The notes under the pieces were generated by a model that searched no databases, had not been told where the DNA came from, and saw nothing but the letters and a program-made list of their open reading frames with translations. A program made the position numbers and the translations under genes. Positions 1-25,177 of a stretch of 64,000 nt of DNA are shown piece after piece; position 1 is the first letter of the stretch, and each line of letters starts with the position of its first letter. The DNA comes from Ectocarpus siliculosus (taxonomy: Eukaryota; Sar; Phaeophyceae; Ectocarpales; Ectocarpaceae), in assembly GCA_000310025.1 (NCBI GenBank), contig FN649733.1, forward strand, positions 1,131,851 through 1,195,850, written 5' to 3'.

Positions 1-11759
<11,759 letters not shown>

Positions 11760-14700
11760 ATGGACAGCTTCACCTCTCCGTCCGCTCCCGACGGAACAAG
11801 CGGCAGCCAATACAGCAGCACCCGGTCAACCTTACCAGCTGCCTCGTCGGGAGCTGCGGAAGGGCAGCAACCTGAAGGAGAAGCACCGGGAGCGTCGGGG
11901 CAAGCGGCAACACCGCGGCAACAACCTCAGGGCAGCAGCATGTACGACCTCTTCCTTACCGCCGTCGGCCTGACCCCTCGAGGACTGGGAGCAGAAACTT
12001 TCTCTCCTGGCGGATCGGGGGTGGAGGCCGAGGAGGAAGAGTTCTGGTCAGCTACGAACGAAGAAGAGAAGGTCGGCGGCGTCCCAAGCGGCAGCGGCGG
12101 CGTTGTTGCTGAAAGTAGCCGCGGTGGTATGATCCCCCGCCGGCAGGAACAGCAGCAGCCGGCTGCGGCGGCGGGTGCTGGTGCAGGGGCAGAGAGCGGA
12201 AACAACAACAACAACAACAACAACGTCCCAATAGGAGGTGCAAACTCTTACAGTGCTTCGGCAGTAGCAGGGGTACGCGGTAGAGACACGATGTTCACAT
12301 ACAGTGCTTCAGCAGGTGCGGGGTTAGGCGGTAGAGACACGATATTTAATAGTCTTGCAGGTAGCAACCGCTCGGCGCCGGCAGCCGGCGCTCAGCGACC
12401 CTCAGCAGGGGCTGAAATAGCGCGCACGCATCCGGGCGAAGCATCTGACGGTCAGGACGCCTCTGTTGACACGGTCGCTGACGCAATGTGCACGGCAACG
12501 GGAGCCGAGGGGACTGCCAGAAGAAGAAGGAGGCTATTGGGCAGTAACGCGGCAGTAGGGCCGGAATCAGGTGCGCGACATGCCGCTCAGTTTATCAGGA
12601 ACAGGCGCACTCGTCCTTGTGTTCCTAGACACGATTTTCGGTATAAGTAAGAGGATCTACGCTCCTCGGGGTGTCGTGGACATTAAAGGTTCGTCAAGTA
12701 GGAGCGTCGATTTGATCACGGAGAATTCGGACATGATATGCATGCACGCCGAATTACGCTCGTGTCGTGTATACGCCAGAGCAACAAACACGTCTACGCC
12801 TTACCTGCCCGGCCGGACCCTCCGAATCCTTTCCCCGATTCCTCCTCCCCCCGAACTTTCGCTAACGTGTGGACAGCAGACTCGAGAGCCTCTCGCTCCC
12901 GAACTTTTTCGGCCACCACACCTCGACTCTTCAGGCGGGGCAACCCTCTGTTCCGCTCGGGCGATATAGGCTCCTTCTGGCGCTCGAACGTCTTCGCCGG
13001 AAACGCCACCTTTGACGACGAGAATGACGTAGAAGAGGACGCGGCCGGCACGGCCACTCGTGCCGTGGAAAGGGCGATCAACGGGACCTCGGCAGTGACG
13101 GCAGCAGCGACGGGTGGCCACGCTGCTGCCGCAGTGGCAGGCATGGAAGGCAATGGCAGGGTCGCCGGCGGCAACAGTCTGGACAGTACCGAGAGGGGGG
13201 AAGGCGGTGACGGCGGAGGACAGGGACGAATATTGTTTTACCACAAGCCTACCCTGGCCAACGTGCCAGCTGGCGACATCCCAGATGTTGTTCCGGTGTA
13301 TCTGGGATGCCCCAGGGGAAACATGGCCCTGGGCTTACCATTGGATGAGGCGTGGCCAGGAGAAGAACACCAGGTGCGTTCGATTTTGCACAGGAGCGGC
13401 GGGAAAGGAGGATTGCGCTTGAATGTTGTTGCTCTCCTGCCTTTGTGACTTATCCTTGCTGAGAGATCGGCTGACACACGCCGCTTTATTCGCACCCGAC
13501 GGTTGTTGAAACAATGTTGACTCCGGGCTGTCCTGGTCGTATGGATGGGCTTCGGTTTGTCATGAATGGATGCCATGTAATAGTGCCGTCCATTATTGGG
13601 CTGCGACCGCTCCTATGCAGGCTAGGTTGGTTGCTGGACAAGGTATGCGATGTCTTGATTACCTTGCAAACGGTTTGATCGCAGGCATCGCCGAAACTCT
13701 TCAGACACCGTTGCTCCTGTCGCAGCAGTTCGCTCTGTTATCTCACGATTTCGCAGTTGAGGCACTCGGTCGTACCGGCAATCAGGTGTGCAGCAGCTAC
13801 CTCAGCATACTCATCTTTGTTTTATTTTGTCTCAACTCCCGAAGGGTAACATCAGGTTCCCTCCCTGCGGCTATTCATGACTTAACTGCCCCTGTTCGAC
13901 AACTCGCAGGACACCACCTTCAACCAGAACCTGTCTTACACCATCCTCAGCTGGCCGGAAGATCACGTGCAGGACTTGCTCGAGCTGTGGCGCCTTCAGG
14001 TGCTCTTTTTCACGACGATCATCTTCAACATCTTGGTGTCGGCGCTACTTTTTTTCACGGAGAACCCTGACAGGTGAGAGGGAAAGACGCGGGTGGCCCT
14101 ATCAACGCCACCCATGGAATCTAGTTGTGGTGGAGGTGTACGTATGTGCACCGAACGATGCAAGAGGTTCATGGATGTGCCAATATATTTCCCGTAAGTA
14201 CTTTCTTAATCTGCGGTATCTTTTTCACACACGCACATTTCAACTATCGAGCTGGAAGGACGGGCGGCGCTTTTGGTTTTCAGCACCGCTTATTGTCACA
14301 ATGCTTTGGAGGTGGGGGAGACCCGCACGGCACACGTTGAGGCTGGGGGCAGGGGTTGCATGGTTGACTTCGCACCCTTTATATGTCGCAGTTAGAACTT
14401 AGAACTGTTGCCGTTTGTGGGAGGACCACCTGGACGACACGTGCTGATTGCGTACGGTTTGCTGACCGTGGATGGTTTGTGCCGTTGCTCTCCCTTGCGA
14501 CAGAACGCGCGTTGAAGGTTTCGCGAGACCGGGTGCGTTCCCAAGGCCGTTCGAAAAGCGCTCCCCCATCGATGACCCGACAGGCTTGAGATCAGAGGCA
14601 AGTAGGCAATGCGTTCACGTAAAAGAGTCTGCCGAGCGAAAGGCGGCACTTGTTTGTAGCTCGCTTTTTCTCAATATGTTTTGCACTTGACCATGCACCC

Positions 14701-15220
14701 TCTTCGAGGCAGAGTTCCAGTGCTTCTCGTGGGACAAGGCGGACCGTCCTCAATGAGCTGGCGTATTTTTCTCTCCCGTACTCGGGTTTGTGTGGTTGCG
14801 CTTTCGTGGTTGCCCCCCACAGCCGTTCCTGTTTTCGTTGATCCTCCTGCTCCCACGCGTGTTCCAAGAGCTCGAACTTGTTGGCAATCCGCCCCCCCCG
14901 CGCGCACGCACTTCCCACATGCGCGTGCATCGGTAACTATTTTCGTTTTCGCTTCAGGCGTGGCACCTCGCGGCTGCGTTGCTCCTCAGCCTTCTTGGCA
15001 TCGTGTGCGTGTTGGCGCGATTGCGGGCGGGCATTGCGCTCTACCTCGTGCTGACCGTCGTGAACGCCGTCGTCGGCCTGAGCCACTCCCCAGACCCTCT
15101 GTTCGCGTGCCGCTACGCCATAGACTTTTTGCTAGTGGCGATGGGCCGATCGTATTTGTCCTCGCTTTCGTATACATGGGTCACCGCCTCCGCAGGAGCT
15201 GGGCGGTGGGGTTGGTAGGT
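11760..15220 (+). CDS. Unrecognised multi-pass membrane protein with low-complexity N-terminus
   Basis: No family recognised. The first exon opens with Met at 11760 (MDSFTSPSAPDG) and stays open to about 12640. It is rich in Ser, Gly, Ala and Gln, has an eight-Asn run, and holds a tandem 51-nt duplication at about 12247-12348 (SYSAS...GRDT twice). The frame resumes after an intron of unresolved borders, giving a glycosylation-rich stretch (NATF, NGTS) to CAG/GT at 13373. An exon at 13910-14073 follows in phase (DTTFNQNLSYT) and ends in a strong membrane segment (VLFFTTIIFNILVSALLFF). Another from 14958 encodes two or three hydrophobic helices (LAAALLLSLLGIVCVLA, IALYLVLTVVNAVVG, AIDFLLVAMG). 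The last two do not join in frame directly, so a small middle exon is missing. The 3' end is uncertain; GT at about 15217 may be a donor. Confidence 0.6.
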
Positions 15221-16719
15221 GTAAATAAGTACGAGGGCATTTTGTGGTGGTGACTGCGGAATGGTCCGACGCACAACTCAAGTCTCTGAAAAACACGGGG
15301 CTGCAATTGCTGTGCTGCCTTCTCCCGACAGATTTGACGGTGTTGGACGCGTATCAGGAACTGATTTGTTCTGTCATAATTAGAATTGGTACTAGGGTTG
15401 CTCTCGAGAGATTGCTGCGCCGGTTAGTTGAGATGGAGTGTTAGGGTAAAACTTACACATGTCTAATAAAAAAAGTTCCTGTTATGTAGCACTGGATGTC
15501 GGAGACACTCGTACGTAGTGCATCGATTGGCGATTGCTATTTTCTGTTGGAAGAGGCCACTCTTATTGGCACGAATACTTTGTGTGGATGAATGGTTTCA
15601 AGACTGCGGCGAGTCCGGGACTCTGTTGTCCGTTTCCTGTGTAAGTGATTTCATGTGTACGTTTGGTGTAGACAAGGCGACACCATCTCCTATTTTTGGT
15701 GATTAAAACTGCAGAAGGCAGAGCTTTTCCCGAGGGGGGCAAGGTCAACACAGTCATTATCAGGCCCGAAACTCGTGTATTCCCCGATTGCGTCTCGCAG
15801 CAGTATCCAGAACCGACTAAGTTTTTGTGATGTGACACAAACGCATTTTTAAACACTTACTCGGAGTATCATTTTTGTGTTTACCAACCTTCAACAAAAA
15901 GTCAAATCAACAAAAAGTCAAATGGAGTAAAAACATAAAACTCGCATCAAGCACATTCCAATCCAAATAGGATTGGTTTCTGCTCCAAACGAACCTATAA
16001 AGATTCTTTTCTCGCGATTTATTGAGGATTTATTGGCCGCAGTCAATTTCTCTCAACTCGCGAAAGCTACGCGCACGAAATCGCGGCGGTGCCTTCGCGC
16101 GACCTACGCCTCGACGGTCCTGTCCAAGGGATTTCAATCGAAGCGACACCGGCTCCAAACGCAAGGATCGTTTCTTGCTTTTCCCCACACCAGCGATTCG
16201 ACACTGGATTTTAGCAGTTGGTGCTGTTGCTGTTACAGTAGCATCCTCAGGCAGATTCAGGAAAGGCGACCCCCCTGTGACACGATGACCAAAGCGTGAT
16301 TCGGTCGCCTCGGGCAAGGCAAGGAGCCTTGGCAAATACCAGAATCACACGTCTGATTTCGGCGAAGAGAAGCAGGGAACGAAAACAGTGCAGGGTCAAG
16401 TTCGTTGCTCAAGAGCTCAGGAGATGCCCCCAGAAGTAGCGAGCGGCTTAAACTCAGATGTCAGCAAAGATCATGTGAGAATGCTAGGCGTGTGCCATGT
16501 CTGGCGTGGCGGCCTTCAACAATTTTTCAACGACGACATATCTCCCACACCTTCCACAAAACCAAGAAACATCACATGAGGCTCCCTGCTACTTGACGCA
16601 GCCCGAGCGATGCGACACCCCGCACCCACAACAGTGCGACACTCCCAACTGTCCTCGGGCCCGGCACCTGGAGCATTCATTGTACTATGGTTTAAAAGTG
16701 CCTGGCACTAGAAAATAGG
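15221..16719. other. Region between converging genes; no supported gene
   Basis: Lies between the plus-strand membrane gene and the minus-strand TMEM185-like gene. It may hold 3' exons of either. A short direct repeat 'caacaaaaagtcaaat' occurs twice near 15892-15921. A 108-codon open frame at 15973-16299 shows no recognisable domain and was not called a gene. Confidence 0.45.
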
Positions 16720-19700
16720 TCACGGGTCGAATTCCGACTCCAAGAGCAAGTCTAAAACGCCATTTGACTCACCGGTGTTGAAACCCTCCCCTTCAGCCCC
16801 ATCGGCCTCTTCCTGTCGGGCCCGTCGCTCGGCGAAGCAGACGAGGCACGTCACCACGAAAGTGAACCAGATGGCGGAAAAGAACTGCGCGAAAAACGTC
16901 AATGTACCATTCGCCCGAGCGCGAGAAAAGGCGTTGTCAATAGACGCTCCTCACCAACGCTGGGAACGAAGGTGCGGTATTGACAACGCTGAGACACGTG
17001 GGAAATGCTGATTAGACGTAGGAGGCGGGAATCGGCCGTCTCAAAACAACGCCTGACCACCAAGAAAAGGAAGATGAACTGAGTGACTGCCCTAAGTTGA
17101 GGGAGGCCGATGACGACTGTTGTGCCCTCCTGCCACTGCAACCAAATCTCTCTGCAAAAAGATGTTTGCCTTTGGAGGTCCTTGCTAACTGAGGGGTAGG
17201 CGGAGATCCTTTCGGGTCGAACTTCTCGAGATCTTACAGGAGCGTGCTGCAGAGAAGGGACCACCGGTGAGCGATGAAAACTACAATTTGAAGAGGCAGT
17301 CCTTCCCCAACCCACCAAGTCTTCTGGTTTCATCGGCACGCTGGTTGATGTGTGCATTTGGGACGGGATCCGATTGAAAACGAGCGTTCAGGCGAAAAAA
17401 AAAGTTCAATCCCGACAGCGACGAGGAAGCCGCCGAACCCTTCTCGGACGCAAAGACACCGCTTTCGTGTACCACCACCCTTCCGAAGCACCACTTCTCG
17501 ACCTCCAAAAAGGAAGTCTGGAGGTGTTTATGTACCTGCGGCAGGAAGACGATGAAAGCCGAGTAGTCCGCGCCAGCGACCAGGTAGACGGCCAGCACGC
17601 TCGTCACCAGGGTGCCCCCTAACAACTTGCGGGAGTGCTTGGCGTTGTCCATCAGGACGGATGCCTCCAGCAGCTTCCTACGTTGCTCCTGCACAAAAAA
17701 AAACGTGGTGAATCCCCCTCCTGAGGTTGGAAGCTTACGTTTTTACGATCCTCCTGCTTGCTCAAACACGTAAATTTGCACGCCCCATCACCGTGGGCGG
17801 GGCGAGTGGGTCCTCCTGTGATGCTAAATATGATATTCTCCCAAGACACACGAACACAACTGCATGATACCCACATGAGTTTACCGTTCTCGACGGATGT
17901 GTCACGTGAATTCGGAAAAAGATGAGCTACCAGGTCGTTTCCGCGGGAGACAACAGGCAGCGCCGTGAAAGTTCTCGTAAGCGGTGTTGCCACCGAAACG
18001 CCTTCCAATTCGAATTGCAGGTATGATGGAAAGCAAGACCCCCGAAGACCGCCGAATTAACAGCGTCTTGCTGGAGAGACAAGCACGCATCTCAGGGTAC
18101 ACCACCCATGAACCCGGGGAGGCTTCATATGGATGGGAAAACGACTTTACCAGAAAACCGATGCGAACCAAACGACGAATACAGGCATGAATGACGTTAT
18201 TCGGAGACCGACTTGTCAACCCCAACGGAGCTGGGCATCACACCTCCGTTGAGCCGTCGTTGTCTTCGAGGCCCCGCGCGAGGGACATCGCCAGGGCCTG
18301 GTTTGTACACCAGGTGAACAACTGCCCGGCGTGGAGGAGCCATGTAGGGACGAACACCACCCACCAGTTCCAGTTCACCTTCAAGAGTACGCAGCGGAAT
18401 GCGCAGGGAACGACAGAGGCGTTACACGACGCGGTTGGAAACATCAGGATACGCGAAACATCGAGACCTACTCAGGACTGGAAAGGCAGCCTAGGCAGCC
18501 TAAAAGCGTGCGCTTCGCAACAAGAGCGCACAAAAAAGCTGTCGTCGTAGACCATAGGTCGGGCAGGTTGGATGGACATAAATATGTCCCAGAACGCTGG
18601 TGGAAAACAAACGTGCACACTTGACATGGACACGAGAGATGAAATAGCATAATCCTATTATAGTGTCACTTGCAAGAGCACAACCAACACGAGACAAGTA
18701 TGCTTTGCAAAACATCAGCCTCAACATTCGTCAGTCAGCCTCAACATTCGTCAGTCAGCCTCAACATTCGTCAGTCAGCCTCAACATTCGTCAGTCAGCC
18801 TCAACATTCGTCAGTCAGCCTCGACAAACGTTCAGCTGGGACGCATTTGAACGTGTATCATGTATCAGAAGTCTGGCTGGCAAGCGAAAACCCTCATGCA
18901 TAATGTTCACAGATCCGCCCACATTCGCATACACATGCACGAACTTGCACGAAGGGAAACAAAATTCTGGTTGCTGTTGCTGCTGTTGTAGCAACACCGC
19001 TTTGATTCCATCCAGTCATGTAAACGTACAGCAGCGTGAGAAGGGACGACAGAGTAACAACACAGGAGCAGCAAAGCCATAGGTGCCATCACACACCTCG
19101 CCGTCGAGTCTCCACATGAGGAATAACACTTGAAGGAACAGCATGGCCGCTTCGCCCATGGCCTGTGTCCCACAACAGCGGCGATAGCGACACGCGAGAG
19201 GACAAAGGGAAAAACCCGCGCTTAAGAATCGCATGCGTGCGCGCTGAACGATACAACAACGAACAGGCAGAAACACCAACTAGTTCAGACGAGTGCTGTT
19301 GAACAACGCGGCGTCGTAGAAACATGGGATGGTCTATGTCCGGGGGAGAGCGGGGGCGGGGGGGGGGGGGGGGGGGACCCCAAATCGGGGGTGGCGGAAT
19401 CTTTTAAACATTTGCCCCCCATCCCCAACAAACCGGGGAAAAAAACGCCGGGGTTTCCCCCGGGTTTTCCATTACCAAACNNNNNNNNNNNNNNNNNNNN
19501 NNNNNNNNNNNNNNNNNNNNNNNNNNNNNNNNNNNNNNNNNNNNNNNNNNNNNNNNNNNNNNNNNNNNNNNNNNNNNNNNGGGGGGGGGGGGGGGGGGGG
19601 GGGTGTACTCATAGTCGTGCATGCCGTAGTCTTTAGACCATTGACCTCGCATCCCTACAAAGCCGGGACAGAGCACGCCGGGTTCTCACCAGGCTTTCAC

Positions 19701-22700
19701 ATCACCAAGCGCGATGCACCGGGAGGTATTCGGCAAGTCGCATGAAGGGTATGGTGCATCCTGCTAAGGGTGTTCGGCATCTTGTGCTTACTCCCTTGCG
19801 TACGGATGACAGCTGCGTATGACTTAATTTATTTTCTGGTGCTTTCACTTCCAGAGACAAGTTACAAGCACTGTGTAACTGCCTCGAGGGTGCTTGACCA
19901 TTTTAACACAACGTGGTGCGATCATCCCCTTTGCGCGGAGTGAGGGTTATCGACCCCGCACAACATAATCAACTCGACCACCATTATGGTTACCGCCAAA
20001 AAAAAAACAGAGATATAAAAAAAGCGGCAACCTTGCTGCCGAGCTCACGAAGTGATCGGCTTGTTTTACAACGTCGTTGTCAAGCGACGAAAACCCAAAC
20101 CCAATGGCAAACACCGGGGGGGGGGGGTTACACACCGATAGGGCATGCAATAGTATGGGAGAAGTATTGTACACAATAGCCCTTAAGAGGGAACTAGAAC
20201 CAAGGCTCGATAGAGGTTGGGAGCCTCTATTGTCTTCGAATGTAGGATTGTAGTAACAAGCAACCGGGGGCGTGGAGCGAGAAGAACGGCACTTTATCGT
20301 CACTCTATTTGTACGGACCCAGGAACACAAGAAGAACGCTTCCTCAGGAGTGAGTAGCCGTGGAGCGCCAATCGACGGTGGCGCCGAGACGGAGCTGATA
20401 TACATTAATATATGCAGCGAATGATAGGTGCCAACTATTCTGGGAGCAGGTCAAGAAAAGCGGGTATATTTCATCAGGGGTGGGTTATCGTTCGAGGTTG
20501 TTTCGTCGGCGTTGCAATCCAAGAGTACGTGTACCAAGGAGAACAAACCGGAGCGCTTTCGTAGAGGCGACTACTCTCCATCATTGTTGCAGAACTGAAA
20601 GTCGTTCAAACCGCAACCGACATGATGTGTATCATCGGCACACGTGTGCTGTCGTTAATGCCAAAGTTGTCGGTGGCATCAAAACTGTGCGCCTTCCCAG
20701 ACGTTTACGATGCCATTGACGAGACATGCCTCATACTGGAGACGTATCCTGAACAGGGATGAACTGCTGTGTCCTGAACAGAGCATGAGATACCAAAGAA
20801 TCTACCGTGTGGACGGTTCTCTGTTCGAAATCATTGCACGTTTGAGCGGTAAACATTGCTGTTTCCCTCGACGTGTTTTCAACTCGACGACTCTTTCTTC
20901 CTCACCTTGATTGCGGCGATGACTCTGCCGACAAACAGCCGCTTCGTCTGAAGCACAATCTGCTCCCATGAGAAACAACGAGATGGCCAGAGAAGCAACG
21001 CCAGAGGGATGTGATGTGGGGTTAGGTTTGAGTTGGAAAGGGTGAAGCTCAATGACAAAGCATCACGTCGGAGATAGGCACGTGGCCGTCCCTGGTCACC
21101 CCCGGAGCAATCGAGAATGGGCGATTCTGTGGGGTTTGATTCGTCACGCATCGCGATATTACACTTGTGGCGTTGGCATGTTAAGCATGACCTACCAAAA
21201 GCGACGCTAAACATGGAGGCAGACCACCCAATCCAGTGACTACGATTTCGAAATTGTCGGGGCAGCCGTGGGGTAACGACCGTCTTGAATTTTTCCACAG
21301 AGACTCACTTTGGCTTGGTTTGAAACCCCAGTCGGTTACACTGTGTACGCTGAACAAGTACCAACACCGACCCCAGGTGCTATCTCTACCTTCTTATTCC
21401 ATCCAACAACCGGGCCCCGAAATGTGCAGCGTCACGAACCGATAACCGGTATTGCATTCACCAAACGCACCCTATACAGCTCTCCAGCAATCCGAAGCCA
21501 GACCCACGCCATGAGCGGCGCCAAAACTTCCTCCCAAGACCAGCTGATGTGGCGATCCAACCTAAGAACTAAGAGTACCTGCGCTTGTCGTTTGCAGGGA
21601 GGGTTTGCCTTTAACATTGGCTCATTTACAGGGTTGGAATCAAGGGGTGAGTGCAGCTACGGTGAAACTAACGTAGGGTTTTGCAGCTACGTATGCATCG
21701 GTGTGCACGCAACCCTAATGTGTGATATAGACATGATCAGCAGTACAGAACGAGAAACGATGACTGCCTTGGCACTTGCATGTCACGACTGCATTCAGCC
21801 AGAAAGCACTGTGGGAGTTTTGCGCCTTTCCATGGACATGCAAGGTGCTCAACGTAGTTCGTTGATCGCCGACACGCGCGGAGGAGAGGGCAGTAGTTTC
21901 AACGCCAGAACAAAGGACACCCAGTATAGACACCAATGCAGCGGATAGAAACGTGCTAGATGTGAAGGGCAAGTCCGTCTATGCGCGTGCCAAGTGCCGT
22001 GTTTCGCCAGGACCGCCCTATCAAGGCAGGTAGGGGGAACCCAAACCTGTGCATGTACGTTGACCCAACAGTAGTCGGACAGCCTTGATTTCCGAAGACG
22101 ATAGGCTGGAAACAGCACACATCATTCGCCGCGTCACGCCACGCCTCGCTTTCGCACAAAATCTGTTAGTGAATGATGCGCCTACTTGAAACATGCACAC
22201 AACACTACAGAATATTAGCCTCTGGCCAGAGAAAACCACGCAAAGCCTACAGCAGGGGGCGCCTAAGGACGACGAAGGAATCAAGACAGTGACATCTAGC
22301 TCAGGTAACAGCCGTGTCACCGAAAGCGGTGGACGTGGTCCAGGTAACACACCTGAAACAAAACGAGCAACCCCCACTTCACGAGCGCAAGCACCCTCAT
22401 CGACATCGGGTAAGGGTCTCGCCACTCGCCCTGCCACTCGGCCGGGGCCTTGATAGGTCCCCAGCTCACAATAAATACGAAGAACATCAACCCTGTAGTA
22501 GTGGTGGAGCAAAAAAATGATTGAAGAGTGCACACATGGGCAGCACCAACAATGGCTCGCAGAAGTGACAAGCTCGCGATAAACCGGCAAGCGAAGACCG
22601 ACGACATTAAAAGTGTAAAAAAAACTGAGCTTACAAAAAAAAGGCTACACAATCAACACCTGACAGTCGTTCATCTCTAGCGAATGTGCCCAAGAAGGAA

Positions 22701-23353
22701 GCGGCGTAAACCATATCTACTTACAGCTGGCGATGGAACGAACTTTGTGGTAAGATCAATGGTGCTGTTGATTCCTCGTCTTTGCTACGTGCACACGGTC
22801 TAACCATTCCGAAACTTGGAGTGACATTAACTTCCTCTACAGCAACGTCAACCGCCATGGTGGGGGGATATCTTGAAGTGTCTAGAAACAAACCCCTGAA
22901 GAGAACGAACCAGGAAACGGCATTGTGGTTGGAAACCACGCACGAAATGCCATCCCGACATTCCTGAGGGGATCTCGCGTCGAAACATTGTTTTTTTAAT
23001 ACTCATAAAAAAAACAAAGCTCTCGTCCTGCACTGGCGTGTCTTACCAATGCCATCAGTAATCCACAGAGGGGTCCACACGGCCGCCCAGGACATGGAGG
23101 TCGTCCCGTCTACCCTCAGGGAGAACAAGATGGGCCACAGCAGCGACACGCTCACCAGAAGAATGACCGTGAGCACCACCAACGCGATGTCTCGCTTGCG
23201 TCTCTTGAGAAAGCCGTTCAGCAGAGACTGTTTGGTCCCGCCGTGAGCAGCGACAGCAGCAGCAGCAGCAGCAGCAGCAACGTCGGCATGTTTGCCGTTG
23301 AAGACTCGGCGTAACGTGCGCACGCATGTACACACAGCAGTCTTCCCTACCAA
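16720..23353 (-). CDS. TMEM185-like (Tmemb_185A) multi-pass membrane protein, partly resolved
   Basis: Family of conserved eukaryotic multi-pass proteins of unknown biochemical role. Supported exons: about 23353-23047 (a polyAla stretch, then VSLLWPILFSLRVDG..SWAAVWTPLW), 21471-21578 (VLLVLRLDRHISWSW), 19097-19162 (LFLQVLFLMWRLDGE), 18244-18378 (VNWNWWVVFVPTWLLHAG) and 17536-17688 (EQRRKLLEAS, then a membrane helix and SAFIVFLP). The recurring L-R-L-D-G + W-x-W-x-V-x-x-P-x-W pattern and the EQRR motif before the late helices match the TMEM185 layout. The 19097-19162 and 18244-18378 exons join in frame exactly between LDGE and VNWNWW. Weaker exons are 20906-20959, about 17045-17155 and about 16770-16895 (FFSAIWFTFVVTCLVCF, acidic tail). 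The first Met and one or more middle exons remain unresolved. An intron contains a sequencing gap. Confidence 0.72.
18717..18822. repeat. 20-bp tandem repeat, five copies
   Basis: The unit 'cagcctcaacattcgtcagt' is repeated five times head to tail with no visible changes, and ends in a diverged sixth start ('cagcctcgacaaacg'). It lies in an intron of the TMEM185-like gene. Perfect copies suggest recent expansion and likely length polymorphism. There are no unique spacers, so it is not a CRISPR array. Confidence 0.9.
19358..19603. other. Sequencing gap (100 N) with poly-G tracts and probable false duplication
   Basis: The N run is 19481-19580, a nominal 100-base gap. Poly-G tracts lie at about 19358-19376 and 19581-19603. 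Sequence left of the gap (from about 19377 to 19480) follows sequence right of it (about 19604-19710) base for base in spacing, but with homopolymer-enriched errors: 'catccccaacaaaccggg' against 'catccctacaaagccggg', and 'attaccaaac' against 'atcaccaagc'. This looks like the low-quality tail of a read that passed through the G tract, kept as a separate contig end. The gap may therefore be artificial. Confidence 0.7.
23253..23280. repeat. CAG microsatellite encoding polyAla on the minus strand
   Basis: About eight CAG units. On the minus strand they fall in frame in the first resolved exon of the TMEM185-like gene and give an Ala run. Confidence 0.8.
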
Positions 23354-25131
23354 AATACATCATAGGTGTTTCCCCAAGCGTAGGGATAAGGCACCTAAGT
23401 GAGGCTTGCCGGTGGATGGCAGCCGCAGTTGTGTGATGTTCGCTGTTATTGAGGACCGGTCGAGGGCGTGGATGGTCGGGAAGGAGACCAAGGATTCTTC
23501 GAGCAACAACGCGCGCTTCCAAGGGACGGGTACATCATTTGAAGGCGCGTATGGGAGCAGCCAAAAGGCAACATCATACGTCTGGTTTATGTCATACTCG
23601 CTGGGAGGCGTCCTAAGGGGTAATCGAATCGACTGTAAATGCTTTCACCTCAGTGCCGCCAAGCAGAATGGGAACGAAGTCATCGTAGCAAGCGATGGCC
23701 GTCTGCTGAGGTCCCTGTTGTGCGAGAACCGGAGAGAGGAGCCCCACAAAAGTGTAAATTAATATGACCTTCACGAGCAAGAAAAGTGTATGAAGCAATT
23801 CTATTCCCATAAACGATGGTTCAGGGGACTTGGAGGAGAGGAAGGTTTTGATGCAATCCTGGATCGGAGCTATGTTCGGTGACAAGAGAATAATACTGCT
23901 GTTTTGGTCGATGTGTAGTACTCAGGGTACGCAGAAGAGCTCGGCACTCGCTGCAGAATATTTCCACAATGTGAACGAAACACGATGAACAGGCTCTTCA
24001 AGGACGACGTTACGAAAAACTTCGTTGGCGTCGCGCCGGGTTTTGGGAACGGGCTATGTACCACGTAGACTACTGACACAGACACGGAAGTCGCCACACC
24101 CCTGAGGTACAATTCGATCACCGAGAAATACCTGTGCAACGATTTTTCCAGACAACAGATTGATTCTACTTCTGCCCCTAACAACACACGTGCATATTGC
24201 TTGTATCACTGCCCTCTCGCTTCAGCGATCAGCGTCTCTCACCGAATGGCTCTTGCTCTTTGGGAAAAGAAGTCTATGGAACGCTGAATGTAAAACCGAA
24301 AAGTCGAAAAGCAACTGAACAGCAAGCAGTCGCAAAAAGACTACAAACAAATGCTGGCCACCACGTCGAACCATGCCATACAAAACTCATTATAAGCAGC
24401 CGTAACCATTAGAGAGCAAATAAATCATCGTCAAAGAAATAACTCTACCCGAAGCGCAGCCTCAGCGGCTAGCTAAATAGTCAAGTCTAAGCAAACGAAG
24501 AGGTGCTGGTGTTGTTGTGCATACAGACATTCAGACGTACAAAGATCTATGTAAGTTATCGGTGCCGGCATACTATTCACAACGTACATAAGTTTTGCAC
24601 AGATAGGAAGTACGGCCTAGAAACATACCCATGCTGGAGCGGAGCTCGCAGAAACCTCCAGGCTCGCCATGCGTCAACGGGCTGCTGCATGTTCGCCATG
24701 AGCGCCGAGCAAAGGGACAAAAAAAATGTACAGGAATTGAGAATTTCGTGCGGGACATTTAGACTATACAGACGACTGCTGCAGTCTGCAAACAGCGATG
24801 GATGAGCAGGTTGAGGAGGAATTAGTGCGACCTGAGATGCGACACGTACGCGTGTAGTTGCGCCGTAGTATCGATAAGGACTACGAGGGCCCGGAGGCAC
24901 AAACGGCACGAGAAGCACGTATGCATACGTCGACCAACAGGTGGGATGACAGAATGTCCAATAGCAGACGTCCGCCATACTTGGCCAACGGCTCTCGGAA
25001 CGAGACCGAGTTCGTAGGATGCACAACATGGGTTGTTCATGCCTGGGACCTCACGTGCGTCAAGTTCACCACCCAGACCCGAGGACTGAAAGCTGCCAAA
25101 CTAGCGCAAGAAGCAGCAGCAGCAGCAGCAG

Positions 25132-25177
<46 letters not shown>

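Noticed and set aside
15973..16299. 108-codon plus-strand frame
   Set aside because: No similarity or splice evidence; lies in the gap between converging genes.
18717..18822. Possible CRISPR-like array
   Set aside because: Units are contiguous 20-bp tandem copies without unique spacers, in an intron of a eukaryotic gene.
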